Shown here in pieces: positions 1 through 9,652 of a stretch of DNA of 64,000 nucleotides (positions within the stretch are counted from its first letter, which is position 1; each line of letters opens with the position of its first letter). The DNA comes from Micrococcus sp023147585 (GTDB taxonomy: Bacteria > Actinomycetota > Actinomycetes > Actinomycetales > Micrococcaceae). The position numbers and the translations under genes are program-made. Below the pieces are notes generated by a model. That model did no database searches. It had not been told where the DNA came from and saw only the letters and a program-made list of their open reading frames with translations. The DNA is taken from the NCBI RefSeq assembly GCF_044872765.1, contig NZ_CP085253.1, forward strand, positions 124,001-188,000, written 5' to 3'.

Positions 1-279
1 CAGAAGCTGGTGGGCGTGGACGGCCACGAGATCGAGGTGCCCCTCGCCGAGCACCTGCTCGTGTTCGGCTACGCCGACCGCCCGGGCGTCGTCGGCATCC
101 TCGGCCAGGCGCTGGGGGAGCAGGGCGTGAACATCGCCGGCATGGACGTGTCCCGCGATGCGGAGGGCACCGCGCTCGCGGTCCTGACCCTCGACGCCGG
201 CATGGCGGCGGGAACGGTCGGCGCCCTCGCGCAGGCCATCGGCGCCGAGCGGGCCGCGGAGATCGACCTCTCCGAGTGA
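1..279 (+). CDS. serA: D-3-phosphoglycerate dehydrogenase, C-terminal end (partial)
   Basis: Only the last 92 codons are in the window; the reading frame is open from base 1. The visible part is an ACT-type regulatory domain: the stretch around HLLVFGYADRPGVVGILGQ is the ACT beta-alpha start, followed by GVNIAGMDVSR. This fits the C-terminus of SerA, which oxidises 3-phosphoglycerate in the first step of serine synthesis and whose ACT domain usually binds serine. The catalytic NAD-binding part lies outside the window, so another ACT-ended enzyme cannot be fully excluded. The gene ends in TGA and is followed by a 26-base tandem repeat and a hairpin that may end its transcript. Confidence 0.8.
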   Translation, partial: QKLVGVDGHEIEVPLAEHLLVFGYADRPGVVGILGQALGEQGVNIAGMDVSRDAEGTALAVLTLDAGMAAGTVGALAQAIGAERAAEIDLSE

Positions 280-307
280 GCCCGCGGCCGGCGTCGACCG
301 GCCCGTC

Positions 308-385
308 GCCGACGTCGGCGCGTCGGGCCCGCCGCCGACGTCGGCGCGTCGGACCCGCCGCCGACGTCGGCGCGTCGCCTCCCCG
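308..385. repeat. Three direct repeats of 26 bases between serA and metG
   Basis: Unit GCCGACGTCGGCGCGTCGG plus RCCCGCC occurs at 308-333 and 334-359 with one difference. A third copy starting at 360 keeps about 18 bases before diverging. Each unit holds the palindrome CCGACGTCGG. Confidence 0.8.
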
Positions 386-404
386 AGGTGGCGCGCCGAC
401 GTCG
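362..404 (+). terminator. Hairpin after serA, built from the last repeat unit
   Basis: CGACGTCGGCGCG at 362-374 is answered by its exact reverse complement at 392-404, giving a 13-base stem with a 17-base loop. There is no T-run. It lies between the serA stop and the metG promoter, so a terminator role is likely but inferred. Confidence 0.5.
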
Positions 405-438
405 TGGAGGGGAGCGGGACGGCCGGGGGCCCCGCCGG

Positions 439-444
439 TAGACT
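439..444 (+). promoter_or_regulatory. -10 box of metG (leaderless)
   Basis: TAGACT lies 8 bases before the GTG start at 453, which puts the transcription start at or next to the start codon. No ribosome-binding site is present. Confidence 0.6.
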
Positions 445-452
445 CGCTGACC

Positions 453-2078
<1,626 letters not shown>

Positions 2079-2099
2079 GCGGCGCCTCACCCCGCCCCG

Positions 2100-2139
2100 G
2101 ACGGCGGCGCCCCGGTCCCGCGGCCGGCGCGCCGCCGTC
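2100..2139 (+). terminator. Hairpin after metG
   Basis: GACGGCGGCG (2100-2109) pairs with CGCCGCCGTC (2130-2139) around a 20-base GC-rich loop. It lies 21 bases past the metG stop. There is no T-run. Confidence 0.5.
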
Positions 2140-2159
2140 GCCGTCCTGCTGTCCACGAG

Positions 2160-2184
2160 GTGAGACGCCGCGTCACGCAATGTG
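2160..2184. promoter_or_regulatory. Candidate IclR-family operator half-sites upstream of leuB
   Basis: GTGAGACG (2160-2167) and GCAATGTG (2177-2184) are both substrings of the palindromic region between the iclR regulator and leuC at 18379-18399. They lie just upstream of the leuB -10 box, over its -35 region. A shared regulator for leuB and leuCD would be expected from the LtbR/NdgR regulators of other actinobacteria. The site itself is inferred. Confidence 0.35.
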
Positions 2185-2204
2185 GTCCGGGCGGGGCCCG
2201 GTCC

Positions 2205-2210
2205 TAGCCT
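2205..2210 (+). promoter_or_regulatory. -10 box of leuB (leaderless)
   Basis: TAGCCT ends 7 bases before the ATG at 2218. No ribosome-binding site precedes the ATG. Confidence 0.6.
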
Positions 2211-2217
2211 GGAGCGC

Positions 2218-3312
2218 ATGACCGAGACGCCCCGCACCGACGCCCTGCGCAGCACCGACGTGACGGCCCTGGACCTGGCCGTGATCGGCGGTGACGGGAT
2301 CGGCCCCGAGGTGACGGAGCAGGCCGTGGCCGTCCTGCAGGCGGCGCTCGCCGCTGAGGGCCGCCCCGAGGCCCGGCTGACCGACTACGCGCTCGGCGCC
2401 GAGCACTGGCTGGCGACCGGCGAGACCCTGACCGATGAGACCCTCGAGGCCCTGCGCGGCCACGACGCGATCCTCTTCGGCGCGGTGGGCGCCGCCCCCG
2501 GGGACACGCGCGTCCCGTCCGGGCTGATCGAGCGCCAGATGCTGCTGCGCCTGCGCTTCGCGCTGGACCACGGCGTGAACCTGCGTCCCGCCACCCTGTA
2601 CCCGGGTGCGAAGAGCCCGCTGACGCAGCCCCGGGACATCGACTTCACGGTGGTCCGCGAGGGCACCGAGGGCCCCTACGTGGGCAACGGCGGCGTGATC
2701 CGCGAGGGCACCGAGCACGAGATCGCCACCGAGGTGTCCGTCAACACCGCCCACGGCGTGCGCCGCGTGGTGCGGGACGCCTTCGAGCGCGCGGACGCGG
2801 GGGAGCGCAAGCGCCTGACCCTCGTGCACAAGCACAACGTGCTGGTGCACGCCGGGCACCTGTGGCGCCGCACCGTGGAGGCGGTGGCCGCCGACTTCCC
2901 CGAGGTCACGTGGGACTACATGCACGTGGACGCCGCGACGATCTTCCTGGTGACGGACCCCTCCCGCTTCGACGTGATCGTCACGGACAACCTCTTCGGC
3001 GACATCCTGACGGACCTCGCCGCCGCGATCACGGGCGGGATCGGCCTCGCCGCCTCGGGCAACATCAACGTGGAGGGCACGGCACCGTCCATGTTCGAGC
3101 CGGTCCACGGCTCCGCGCCGGACATCGCCGGCCAGGGCGTCGCGGACCCGGTCGCCGCGATCCTCTCCGCCGCCCTGCTGCTCGAGCACGTCGGGGAGGC
3201 CGGCGCGGCGGGACGCGTGCGCACTGCGGTGTGGGCGCACCTCGAGGACCGCGCGGACGGCGATCGGGGCTCGACCGCCGAGGTGGGCGCCGACGTCGCC
3301 CGCCGCGTCTGA
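2218..3312 (+). CDS. leuB: 3-isopropylmalate dehydrogenase
   Basis: Oxidises and decarboxylates 3-isopropylmalate to 2-ketoisocaproate, the third step specific to leucine synthesis, using NAD. The 364-residue product has the isopropylmalate/isocitrate dehydrogenase fold: GGDGIGPEV near the N-terminus, the substrate loop with RLRFALDHGVNLRP, the EGTEGPYVGNGG stretch, the metal-site segment VTDNLFGDILTD, and the NAD-site region around FEPVHGSAPDIAGQG. An upstream start at 2182 is possible, but the ATG at 2218 sits 7 bases after a TAGCCT -10 box, so a leaderless start is preferred. ilvE follows in the same direction after an 80-base gap with its own -10 box. Confidence 0.95.
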   Translation: MTETPRTDALRSTDVTALDLAVIGGDGIGPEVTEQAVAVLQAALAAEGRPEARLTDYALGAEHWLATGETLTDETLEALRGHDAILFGAVGAAPGDTRVPSGLIERQMLLRLRFALDHGVNLRPATLYPGAKSPLTQPRDIDFTVVREGTEGPYVGNGGVIREGTEHEIATEVSVNTAHGVRRVVRDAFERADAGERKRLTLVHKHNVLVHAGHLWRRTVEAVAADFPEVTWDYMHVDAATIFLVTDPSRFDVIVTDNLFGDILTDLAAAITGGIGLAASGNINVEGTAPSMFEPVHGSAPDIAGQGVADPVAAILSAALLLEHVGEAGAAGRVRTAVWAHLEDRADGDRGSTAEVGADVARRV

Positions 3313-3345
3313 GACGCGCGCCACAGACCGCCGCCCCCACGGGTC

Positions 3346-3351
3346 TACGAT
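3346..3351 (+). promoter_or_regulatory. -10 box of ilvE
   Basis: TACGAT lies 41 bases before the GTG start of ilvE, leaving a short leader that contains the ribosome-binding site GGAGG at 3381-3385. Confidence 0.45.
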
Positions 3352-3392
3352 GGACCCGCGCCCACCCGCCCCACCCCGATGGAGGATCCCTC

Positions 3393-4484
3393 GTGTCCGA
3401 GACCGTGTTCACCCGGCAGCCGCACCTCTCCCCGCTCTCGGAGGAGGAGCGCGTGGAGATCCTGCAGGACCCCGGCTTCGGCAAGGTCTTCACGGACCAC
3501 ATGGTCTCCGTGGACTGGACGTGGAGCGAGGACGGCGGCGCGTGGCACGACGCCCGCGTGGAGCCCTACGGCCCCCTCTCCCTCGACCCGTCGGCGTCCG
3601 TGCTGCACTACGCCCAGGAGATCTTCGAGGGCCTGAAGGCCTACCGCCACGGGGACGGCTCGGTGTGGACGTTCCGCCCCGAGGCCAACGCCGCGCGCCT
3701 CAACCGCTCCGCCGTGCGCCTGGCCCTCCCCGAGCTGCCCGAGGAGATCTTCCTCGGCTCCCTGAAGGCCATCGTGGAGGCGGACCAGGGGTGGGTGCCG
3801 GACGGCGAGGGCCAGTCCCTCTACCTGCGCCCCTTCATGATCGCCACGGAGGCGTTCCTCGGCGTGCGGCCGGCGCGCGAGGTGCGCTACATGGTGATCG
3901 CCTCGCCGGCCGGCAACTACTTCGGCGGCGAGGTCAAGCCCGTCACCATCTGGGTCTCCCGCGAGTACGCCCGCGCGGGCAAGGGCGGCATGGGCGCGGC
4001 GAAGACCGGCGGCAACTACGCGGCGTCCCTCCTCCCGCAGCTGCAGGCCGCGTCGAAGGGCGCGGATCAGGTGGTCTTCCTCGACTCCGCGAACGACGAC
4101 GCCATCGAGGAGCTCGGCGGCATGAACGTGTTCTTCGTGTTCTCCGACGGCCGCCTCGTCACCCCCGCGCTGAGCGGCAGCATCCTCGAGGGCGTCACCC
4201 GCTCCTCGATCCTCCAGCTGGGTCGTGACATGGGCCTGACCGTGGAGGAGCGCCGCATCACCCTGGCCGAGTGGGCCGAGGGCGTGCGCTCCGGGGAGAT
4301 CACGGAGGTGTTCGCGTGCGGCACGGCCGCGGTGGTCACGCCCATCGGGCGCCTGCTCGACGGGGACGACGTCATCGAGTCCGCCGGCGGTGCCGACGTC
4401 ACCTTCAGGATCCGCGCCGAGCTCGAGGGCATCCAGACCGGCACGGTCGAGGACCGCCACGGCTGGCTGCACCGCCTGGTCTGA
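3393..4484 (+). CDS. ilvE: Branched-chain amino acid aminotransferase
   Basis: Transfers the amino group from glutamate to the keto acids of leucine, isoleucine and valine, the last step of their synthesis. The 363-residue product is a fold-type IV PLP enzyme. The PLP-binding lysine is in GAAKTGGNYAASL (about residue 204), with LEGVTRSSIL and the C-terminal ACGTAAVVTPIG loop as further family marks. It matches the longer actinobacterial/eukaryotic IlvE subtype. The start is the GTG at 3393 because GGAGG lies 7 bases upstream; the frame runs open further back but only as out-of-register leuB sequence. It works with leuB just upstream and leuCD at 18.5-20.6 kb. A strong hairpin follows. Confidence 0.95.
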   Translation: MSETVFTRQPHLSPLSEEERVEILQDPGFGKVFTDHMVSVDWTWSEDGGAWHDARVEPYGPLSLDPSASVLHYAQEIFEGLKAYRHGDGSVWTFRPEANAARLNRSAVRLALPELPEEIFLGSLKAIVEADQGWVPDGEGQSLYLRPFMIATEAFLGVRPAREVRYMVIASPAGNYFGGEVKPVTIWVSREYARAGKGGMGAAKTGGNYAASLLPQLQAASKGADQVVFLDSANDDAIEELGGMNVFFVFSDGRLVTPALSGSILEGVTRSSILQLGRDMGLTVEERRITLAEWAEGVRSGEITEVFACGTAAVVTPIGRLLDGDDVIESAGGADVTFRIRAELEGIQTGTVEDRHGWLHRLV

Positions 4485-4511
4485 GCAGGCCCGAACCAGG
4501 GTCTGCATGCA

Positions 4512-4548
4512 TGGACAGGGTCTGCGTCCAGGACGCAGACCCTGTCCA
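4512..4548 (+). terminator. Perfect 17-base-pair hairpin after ilvE
   Basis: The arm at 4512-4528, beginning TGGACAGGGTCTGCG, is the exact reverse complement of 4532-4548, leaving a 3-base loop. It lies 27 bases after the ilvE stop and has no T-run. GTCTGC also occurs just upstream at 4501-4506, so part of the arm looks duplicated. Confidence 0.75.
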
Positions 4549-4674
4549 CGTCGTCAGATCCGACGGCGGCCCGACCGCCGACGCCGCCGTCGCCGAGCGA
4601 CCGGCGCGCGGGCACCGCGGTGAGACGTGAGACACTCCCGGGGTCGAATCCGTCACCCGCGATCAGGAGTCTCC

Positions 4675-6945
4675 GTGAGCTCGCACCGCTCCTCCATCCC
4701 CGCCCCCGCCGAGGGGACATCCCCCCACCCCGAGGAAGGCCAGGCACAGCTGCCGCCCGTCGAGGCGGAGCACCGCCCCCGCTGGACCCCCGTGAGCATC
4801 GCCGTCTGGGCCCTGCTCGCCCTGCTCGGCGGCGTCGCCTGGACCATGCTCGCCCTGCACCGCGGCGAGTCCATCAACGCCATCTGGTTCGTGTTCGCGT
4901 CCGTGGCCACGTTCCTGATCGGCTACCGCTTCTACTCGCGGTACGTGGAGCGCCTCATCGTCCGCCCGGACGACACCCGCGCCACCCCGGCCGAGTACCG
5001 CGCCGACGGCCGCGACTACGTGGCCACCGACCGCCGCGTGCTCTACGGCCACCACTTCGCCGCCATCGCCGGCGCCGGCCCGCTCGTCGGCCCGGTGCTC
5101 GCCGCGCAGATGGGCTATCTGCCGGGCACCATCTGGATCATCGTGGGCGTGATCCTCGCCGGCGCGGTCCAGGACTACCTCGTGCTGTTCTTCTCCATGC
5201 GCCGCGGCGGCCGCTCCCTCGGCCAGATGGCCCGGGAGGAGCTCGGCCGGTTCGGCGGCACCGCTGCCATCATCGCCACGCTGCTCATCATGGTGATCAT
5301 CACCGCGATCCTGGCCCTCGTCGTCGTCAACTCCCTGGGCGAGTCCCCGTGGGGCGTCTTCTCCGTCGGCATGACCATCCCGATCGCCCTCTTCATGGGC
5401 CTGTACCTGCGCTACCTGCGCCCGGGCCGCATCACCGAGGTCTCGGTCATCGGCTTCGTCCTGCTCATGGCCGCCATCGTCGGCGGCGGCTGGGTGGCCG
5501 GCACGGAGTGGGGCGCGGCCCTCTTCACCCTGGACCGCGTCACGATCTCCTGGGCGATCATCGCCTACGGGTTCATCGCCGCCGTGCTGCCCGTGTGGCT
5601 GCTGCTCGCCCCGCGCGACTACCTCTCCACCTTCATGAAGATCGGCGTCATCGCGGGCCTGGCTGTCGCCATCGTCATCGTCCAGCCGCGCATCACCGCC
5701 CCGGCGTTCTCCGAGTTCGCCTCGGGCAACGCCGGCCCCGTCTGGCCGGGTTCGCTGTTCCCGTTCCTGTTCGTGACCATCGCGTGCGGCGCGCTCTCCG
5801 GCTTCCACGCCCTCATCGCCTCCGGCACCACGCCGAAGATGGTGGAGAAGGAGCGTCAGACCCGCTTCATCGGCTACGGCGGCATGCTCATGGAGGCCTT
5901 CGTGGCCATCATGGCGCTCGTGGCGGCCGTGTCCATCGACCGCGGCGTGTACTTCGCCATGAACGCCCCCGCCGCGCTCACCGGCGGCACCCCGGAGTCC
6001 GCGGCGGCCTGGGTCATGTCCCTCGGCCTGGCCGGCGTGGACGTCACCCCGGAGCACCTGACCACGCTCGCGAACCTCGTGGGCGAGGAGACGGTGGTCT
6101 CCCGCACGGGCGGCGCCCCGACGCTCGCCGTCGGGCTCTCCCTCATCATGGGCCAGCTGGTCGGCGGCGAGGCCCTCATGGGCTTCTGGTACCACTTCGC
6201 CATCATGTTCGAGGCACTGTTCATCCTCACCGCCGTCGACGCCGGCACGCGCGTGGCGCGCTTCATGCTCCAGGACTCCCTCGGCAACGTCGTCCCGCGC
6301 TTCCGGGATCCGTCCTGGCGCGTGGGCGCGTGGGTGTGCACCGCGATCATGGTGGCCGCGTGGGGCGCCGTCCTGATCATGGGCGTCACCGACCCGCTCG
6401 GCGGCATCAACACCCTGTTCCCGCTGTTCGGCATCGCCAACCAGCTGCTGGCGGCGATCGCGCTCGCCGTCGTGCTCACCATCGTGGCGCGCCGCACCCG
6501 CGGGAAGGGCCTGTGGATCGTGGCCCTGCCGCTCGCGTTCATCACGGTGGTGACCACCGTGGCGAGCTTCCAGAAGATCTTCTCGCCGGTGCCGGCGGTC
6601 GGCTACTGGGCGCAGCACCGTGCGTTCCAGGACGCGATCGCGGCCGGCAAGACGAGCTTCGGCGCCGCCAAGACGCCCGAGGCCATGGACGCGGTGGTCC
6701 GCAACACGGCCATCCAGGGCACGCTCTCGGTGGTGTTCCTGGTGCTCGCCCTGATCGTGATCACCACGTCCGTGCTCGCCACCCTGCGCGCGCTGCGCGG
6801 TGTGGACGCGCCCAACCACGAGGACCCGTACGTGCCCTCGACGCGCTTCGCCCCGGCCGGCCTCGCGGCCACCGCCGAGGAGAAGGAGATCCAGCGTCAG
6901 TGGGACGCCCTGCCGGCGGAGAAGCAGCCGGTGCGGGGGCACTGA
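4675..6945 (+). CDS. cstA: Carbon starvation protein CstA family transporter
   Basis: A polytopic inner-membrane protein of 756 residues, the usual CstA length. Family members import peptides or pyruvate during carbon limitation. After a roughly 40-residue cytoplasmic tail come many hydrophobic segments; typical CstA blocks are visible, including FAAIAGAGPLVGPVLAAQMG, the GALSGFHALIASGTTPKM loop and FPLFGIANQLLA. The start is the GTG at 4675 with CAGGAG 5 bases upstream; an ATG at 4627 in the same frame lacks a ribosome-binding site. The next gene begins 2 bases after its stop and encodes the small partner protein usually found beside cstA. GTGAGACG at 4620-4627 repeats a motif of the iclR-leuC operator. 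Confidence 0.92.
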   Translation: MSSHRSSIPAPAEGTSPHPEEGQAQLPPVEAEHRPRWTPVSIAVWALLALLGGVAWTMLALHRGESINAIWFVFASVATFLIGYRFYSRYVERLIVRPDDTRATPAEYRADGRDYVATDRRVLYGHHFAAIAGAGPLVGPVLAAQMGYLPGTIWIIVGVILAGAVQDYLVLFFSMRRGGRSLGQMAREELGRFGGTAAIIATLLIMVIITAILALVVVNSLGESPWGVFSVGMTIPIALFMGLYLRYLRPGRITEVSVIGFVLLMAAIVGGGWVAGTEWGAALFTLDRVTISWAIIAYGFIAAVLPVWLLLAPRDYLSTFMKIGVIAGLAVAIVIVQPRITAPAFSEFASGNAGPVWPGSLFPFLFVTIACGALSGFHALIASGTTPKMVEKERQTRFIGYGGMLMEAFVAIMALVAAVSIDRGVYFAMNAPAALTGGTPESAAAWVMSLGLAGVDVTPEHLTTLANLVGEETVVSRTGGAPTLAVGLSLIMGQLVGGEALMGFWYHFAIMFEALFILTAVDAGTRVARFMLQDSLGNVVPRFRDPSWRVGAWVCTAIMVAAWGAVLIMGVTDPLGGINTLFPLFGIANQLLAAIALAVVLTIVARRTRGKGLWIVALPLAFITVVTTVASFQKIFSPVPAVGYWAQHRAFQDAIAAGKTSFGAAKTPEAMDAVVRNTAIQGTLSVVFLVLALIVITTSVLATLRALRGVDAPNHEDPYVPSTRFAPAGLAATAEEKEIQRQWDALPAEKQPVRGH

Positions 6946-6946
6946 C

Positions 6947-7198
6947 GTGCCCGGTCCGCACGCCACGACGCCGGACGTCGCCTCCCCCGCGGAGGCCGCG
7001 TCCGGCGTCGGCGGCCGGCGCGGCGCGTGGGCCTCGGCCCGCTGGTGGCTGCGCCAGCTCACGGGGGAGGGGAAGTACGACGCCTACCTGGCCCACCACC
7101 GGGCGCACCATCCGGGCGAGGAACCGATGACCGAGCGCGAGTTCTGGCGCGACGAGTACGCGAAGCAGGACGCGAACCCGGGCAGCCGCTGCTGCTGA
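6947..7198 (+). CDS. YbdD/YjiX family small protein, partner of CstA
   Basis: An 83-residue protein whose second half, with WLRQLTGEGKYDAYLAHH and MTEREFWRDEY, matches the YbdD/YjiX (DUF466) family. Members are encoded directly after cstA or btsT and are needed for, or linked to, transporter activity. The GTG start lies 2 bases after the cstA stop, so the two are co-transcribed and probably coupled. The first 25 residues are a poorly conserved Ala/Pro/Thr-rich extension, and the protein ends in an unusual Arg-Cys-Cys. The TAGGCT of the next gene begins 18 bases after the stop. Confidence 0.85.
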   Translation: MPGPHATTPDVASPAEAASGVGGRRGAWASARWWLRQLTGEGKYDAYLAHHRAHHPGEEPMTEREFWRDEYAKQDANPGSRCC

Positions 7199-7216
7199 GG
7201 GGCAGCGCCCTGCCAC

Positions 7217-7222
7217 TAGGCT
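7217..7222 (+). promoter_or_regulatory. -10 box of the FAH-family gene (leaderless)
   Basis: TAGGCT ends 6 bases before the ATG at 7229. No ribosome-binding site is present. Confidence 0.6.
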
Positions 7223-7228
7223 GGCCCC

Positions 7229-8023
7229 ATGCGCATCGCCCGTTTCGTGGACCAGGCCGAACCGACCTACGGCATCGTGGAGGGCCCGGCCGACGCCGAC
7301 CCCGCCGAGCTGAGCATCACCGCCCTGCAGGGCGACCCGTTCTTCCACGGGATCCAGCCCACCGGCACCAAGCACCGCCTCCAGGACGTGCGTCTCGTGG
7401 CCCCGATCATCCCGCGCTCGAAGATCGTGGGCGTCGGCCGCAACTGGGCCGAGCACGCGAAGGAGCTCGGCAACGAGGTCCCCGCCTCGCCGCAGTTCTT
7501 CCTCAAGCCGAACACCGCCGTCGTGGGTCCGAACGAGCCCGTGACCCTGCCCAGCTGGTCGGACGAGGTCTCCTACGAGGCCGAGCTCGCCGTCGTCATC
7601 GGCACCATCTGCAAGGACGTGCCGGTGAGTCGCGTGGACGACGTCGTGTTCGGCTACACCGTGGGCAACGACCTCACCGCCCGCGACGCCCAGCGGACCG
7701 ACCTGCAGTGGGCCCGCGCCAAGGGCTTCGACGGTGCCTGCCCGCTGGGCCCGTGGATCGAGACGGAGCTGGACGTGGAGGCCGCCGGCGGCCTGCGCAT
7801 CACCTCCCGGCTCGACGGCGAGACCCGCCAGGACGGCACGACGACGGACATGGTATTCGGCGTGCGCGAGCTGGTGGCCGCCGCCTCGGAGATCTTCACC
7901 CTCCTGCCGGGCGACGTGATCCTCACCGGCACCCCGGCCGGCGTCGGCAGGGTGGCCGAGGGCCAGCGCGTCGAGGCCGAGGTGGAGGGCATCGGCGTGC
8001 TCGCCACCCCCGTCCGCCGCTGA
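7229..8023 (+). CDS. Fumarylacetoacetate hydrolase family protein
   Basis: A 264-residue FAH-domain enzyme. Members hydrolyse or isomerise acylpyruvates and related 2-hydroxy-dienoates in catabolic or housekeeping roles. The N-terminal third is the usual variable lid. The catalytic domain shows VGVGRNWAEHAKELG, FLKPNTAVVGP, the metal-ligand glutamates in YEAELAVVIG, GYTVGNDLTARDAQ and the C-terminal GDVILTGTPAGVG. The substrate cannot be told from sequence. The gene sits 33 bases upstream of gltX in the same direction, an arrangement common in actinobacteria, but each has its own apparent leaderless promoter. Confidence 0.88.
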   Translation: MRIARFVDQAEPTYGIVEGPADADPAELSITALQGDPFFHGIQPTGTKHRLQDVRLVAPIIPRSKIVGVGRNWAEHAKELGNEVPASPQFFLKPNTAVVGPNEPVTLPSWSDEVSYEAELAVVIGTICKDVPVSRVDDVVFGYTVGNDLTARDAQRTDLQWARAKGFDGACPLGPWIETELDVEAAGGLRITSRLDGETRQDGTTTDMVFGVRELVAAASEIFTLLPGDVILTGTPAGVGRVAEGQRVEAEVEGIGVLATPVRR

Positions 8024-8041
8024 GCCTGGGGGAGCCCCGCG

Positions 8042-8047
8042 TAGACT
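8042..8047 (+). promoter_or_regulatory. -10 box of gltX (near-leaderless)
   Basis: TAGACT ends 9 bases before the ATG at 8057, leaving a leader of at most a few bases. Confidence 0.6.
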
Positions 8048-8056
8048 CGGGACATC

Positions 8057-9652
8057 ATGACTGAGCCCACCGCCCCCGTGTCCGAGAACACCACCGCCCC
8101 CGAGAACGCGCCCGCGATCTTCGCCGACGTCCCCCAGGTGGACGCCGACACTCCCGTGCGCGTGCGCTTCTGCCCCTCGCCCACGGGAACTCCGCACGTC
8201 GGGATGGTCCGCACGGCGCTGTTCAACTGGGGCTGGGCCCGCCACACCGGCGGCACGCTCGTCTTCCGCATCGAGGACACGGACGCGAAGCGCGACTCCG
8301 AGGAGTCCTACCAGCAGCTGCTCGACGCCCTGCGCTGGCTCGGCATCGACTGGGACGAGGGCGTCGAGGTGGGCGGCCCGCACGAGCCCTACCGCCAGTC
8401 CCAGCGCGGTGAGATCTACGCCGAGGTCATCGAGAAGCTCAAGGCCGGCGGCCACATCTACCCCTCCTACTCCACCCCGGACGAGATCGAGGCGCGCCAC
8501 CGGGCCGCCGGGCGCGACCCCAAGCTCGGCTACGACGGCGTCGACCGCGACCTGACCGAGGACCAGGTCGCCGCCTTCGAGGCCGAGGGCCGCACGCCGG
8601 TGTGGCGCCTGCGCATGCCGGACACGGACATCACCTTCACCGACCTGGTGCGCGGGGAGATCACCTTCAAGGCCGGCTCCGTGCCGGACTTCGTGGTGGT
8701 CCGCGCGGACGGCTCGCCCCTGTACACCCTGGTCAACCCGGTGGACGACGCGCTCATGGGCGTCACCCACGTGCTGCGCGGCGAGGACCTGCTCTCCTCC
8801 ACCCCCCGGCAGATCGCGCTCTACCGCGCCCTGTACGCGATCGGCGTCGCCCAGTACATGCCGGTGTTCGGCCACCTGCCGTACGTGATGGGCGAGGGCA
8901 ACAAGAAGCTCTCCAAGCGCGACCCTCAGTCCAACCTGTTCCTGCACCGGGACAACGGCTTCATCCCGGAGGGCCTGCTGAACTACCTGGCCCTGCTGGG
9001 CTGGTCGCTCTCCGCGGACGAGGACATCTTCACGCCCGAGCAGTTCATCGAGAACTTCGACGTGCACAAGGTCCTGGCCAACCCCGCCCGCTTCGACGAG
9101 AAGAAGGCGATCGCCATCAACGGCACCCACGTGCGCATGCTGGAGCCGGCCGACTTCCAGGCCCGCCTGGTGCCGTACCTGCACGCCGCCGGCCTCGTGG
9201 ACGCCCAGCCCACGGAGCGCGAGCAGCGCATCCTCGCCGCCGCCGCGCCGCTCGTGCAGGAGCGCGTCCAGCTGCTCGGCGAGGCCGTCGAGATGCTGCG
9301 CTTCCTCTTCACGGAGGACGGGGACATCGCCACGGAGGCCGGGGCCCTCAAGGGCATGCCCGCGGACCTGCGCGCCGCCGTCGCCGCGGCCCGCGAGGCG
9401 CTGGCCGCCCTGCCGGCGGATGAGTTCACCACCGAGCGGATCGAGGCCGCGCTGCGCGAGGCCCTCGTGGAGCGACTCGAGCTCAAGCCGCGCCAGGCCT
9501 TCGGGCCCGTGCGCGTGGCCGCGACCGGCCGCAAGGTGTCCCCGCCGCTGTTCGAGTCCCTCGAGATCCTCGGTCGCGACTCCGCGCTGGCCCGCCTGGA
9601 CCGCTTCGCCGCGGAGCAGGGCCTCGACGCCGCGCTGCCCACGGACGCGTGA
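8057..9652 (+). CDS. gltX: Glutamyl-tRNA synthetase
   Basis: Charges tRNA-Glu, and in actinobacteria normally also tRNA-Gln as a step before GatCAB amidation. The 531-residue protein has an Ala/Pro/Thr-rich N-terminal extension of about 30 residues, then the class I catalytic core: FCPSPTGTPHVGMVRTALFN with the HIGH-equivalent around residue 47, the RIEDTD motif, and KLSKR at 284-288. The C-terminal half is the helical anticodon-binding domain. The downstream HAD gene starts in its stop codon (GTGA). About 900 bases further on lie the tRNA-Gln and tRNA-Glu genes for its substrates. Confidence 0.95.
   Translation: MTEPTAPVSENTTAPENAPAIFADVPQVDADTPVRVRFCPSPTGTPHVGMVRTALFNWGWARHTGGTLVFRIEDTDAKRDSEESYQQLLDALRWLGIDWDEGVEVGGPHEPYRQSQRGEIYAEVIEKLKAGGHIYPSYSTPDEIEARHRAAGRDPKLGYDGVDRDLTEDQVAAFEAEGRTPVWRLRMPDTDITFTDLVRGEITFKAGSVPDFVVVRADGSPLYTLVNPVDDALMGVTHVLRGEDLLSSTPRQIALYRALYAIGVAQYMPVFGHLPYVMGEGNKKLSKRDPQSNLFLHRDNGFIPEGLLNYLALLGWSLSADEDIFTPEQFIENFDVHKVLANPARFDEKKAIAINGTHVRMLEPADFQARLVPYLHAAGLVDAQPTEREQRILAAAAPLVQERVQLLGEAVEMLRFLFTEDGDIATEAGALKGMPADLRAAVAAAREALAALPADEFTTERIEAALREALVERLELKPRQAFGPVRVAATGRKVSPPLFESLEILGRDSALARLDRFAAEQGLDAALPTDA

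Noticed and set aside
308..385. Tandem repeats as a CRISPR array
   Set aside because: The 26-base units are directly adjacent with no spacers, and no cas genes are nearby.
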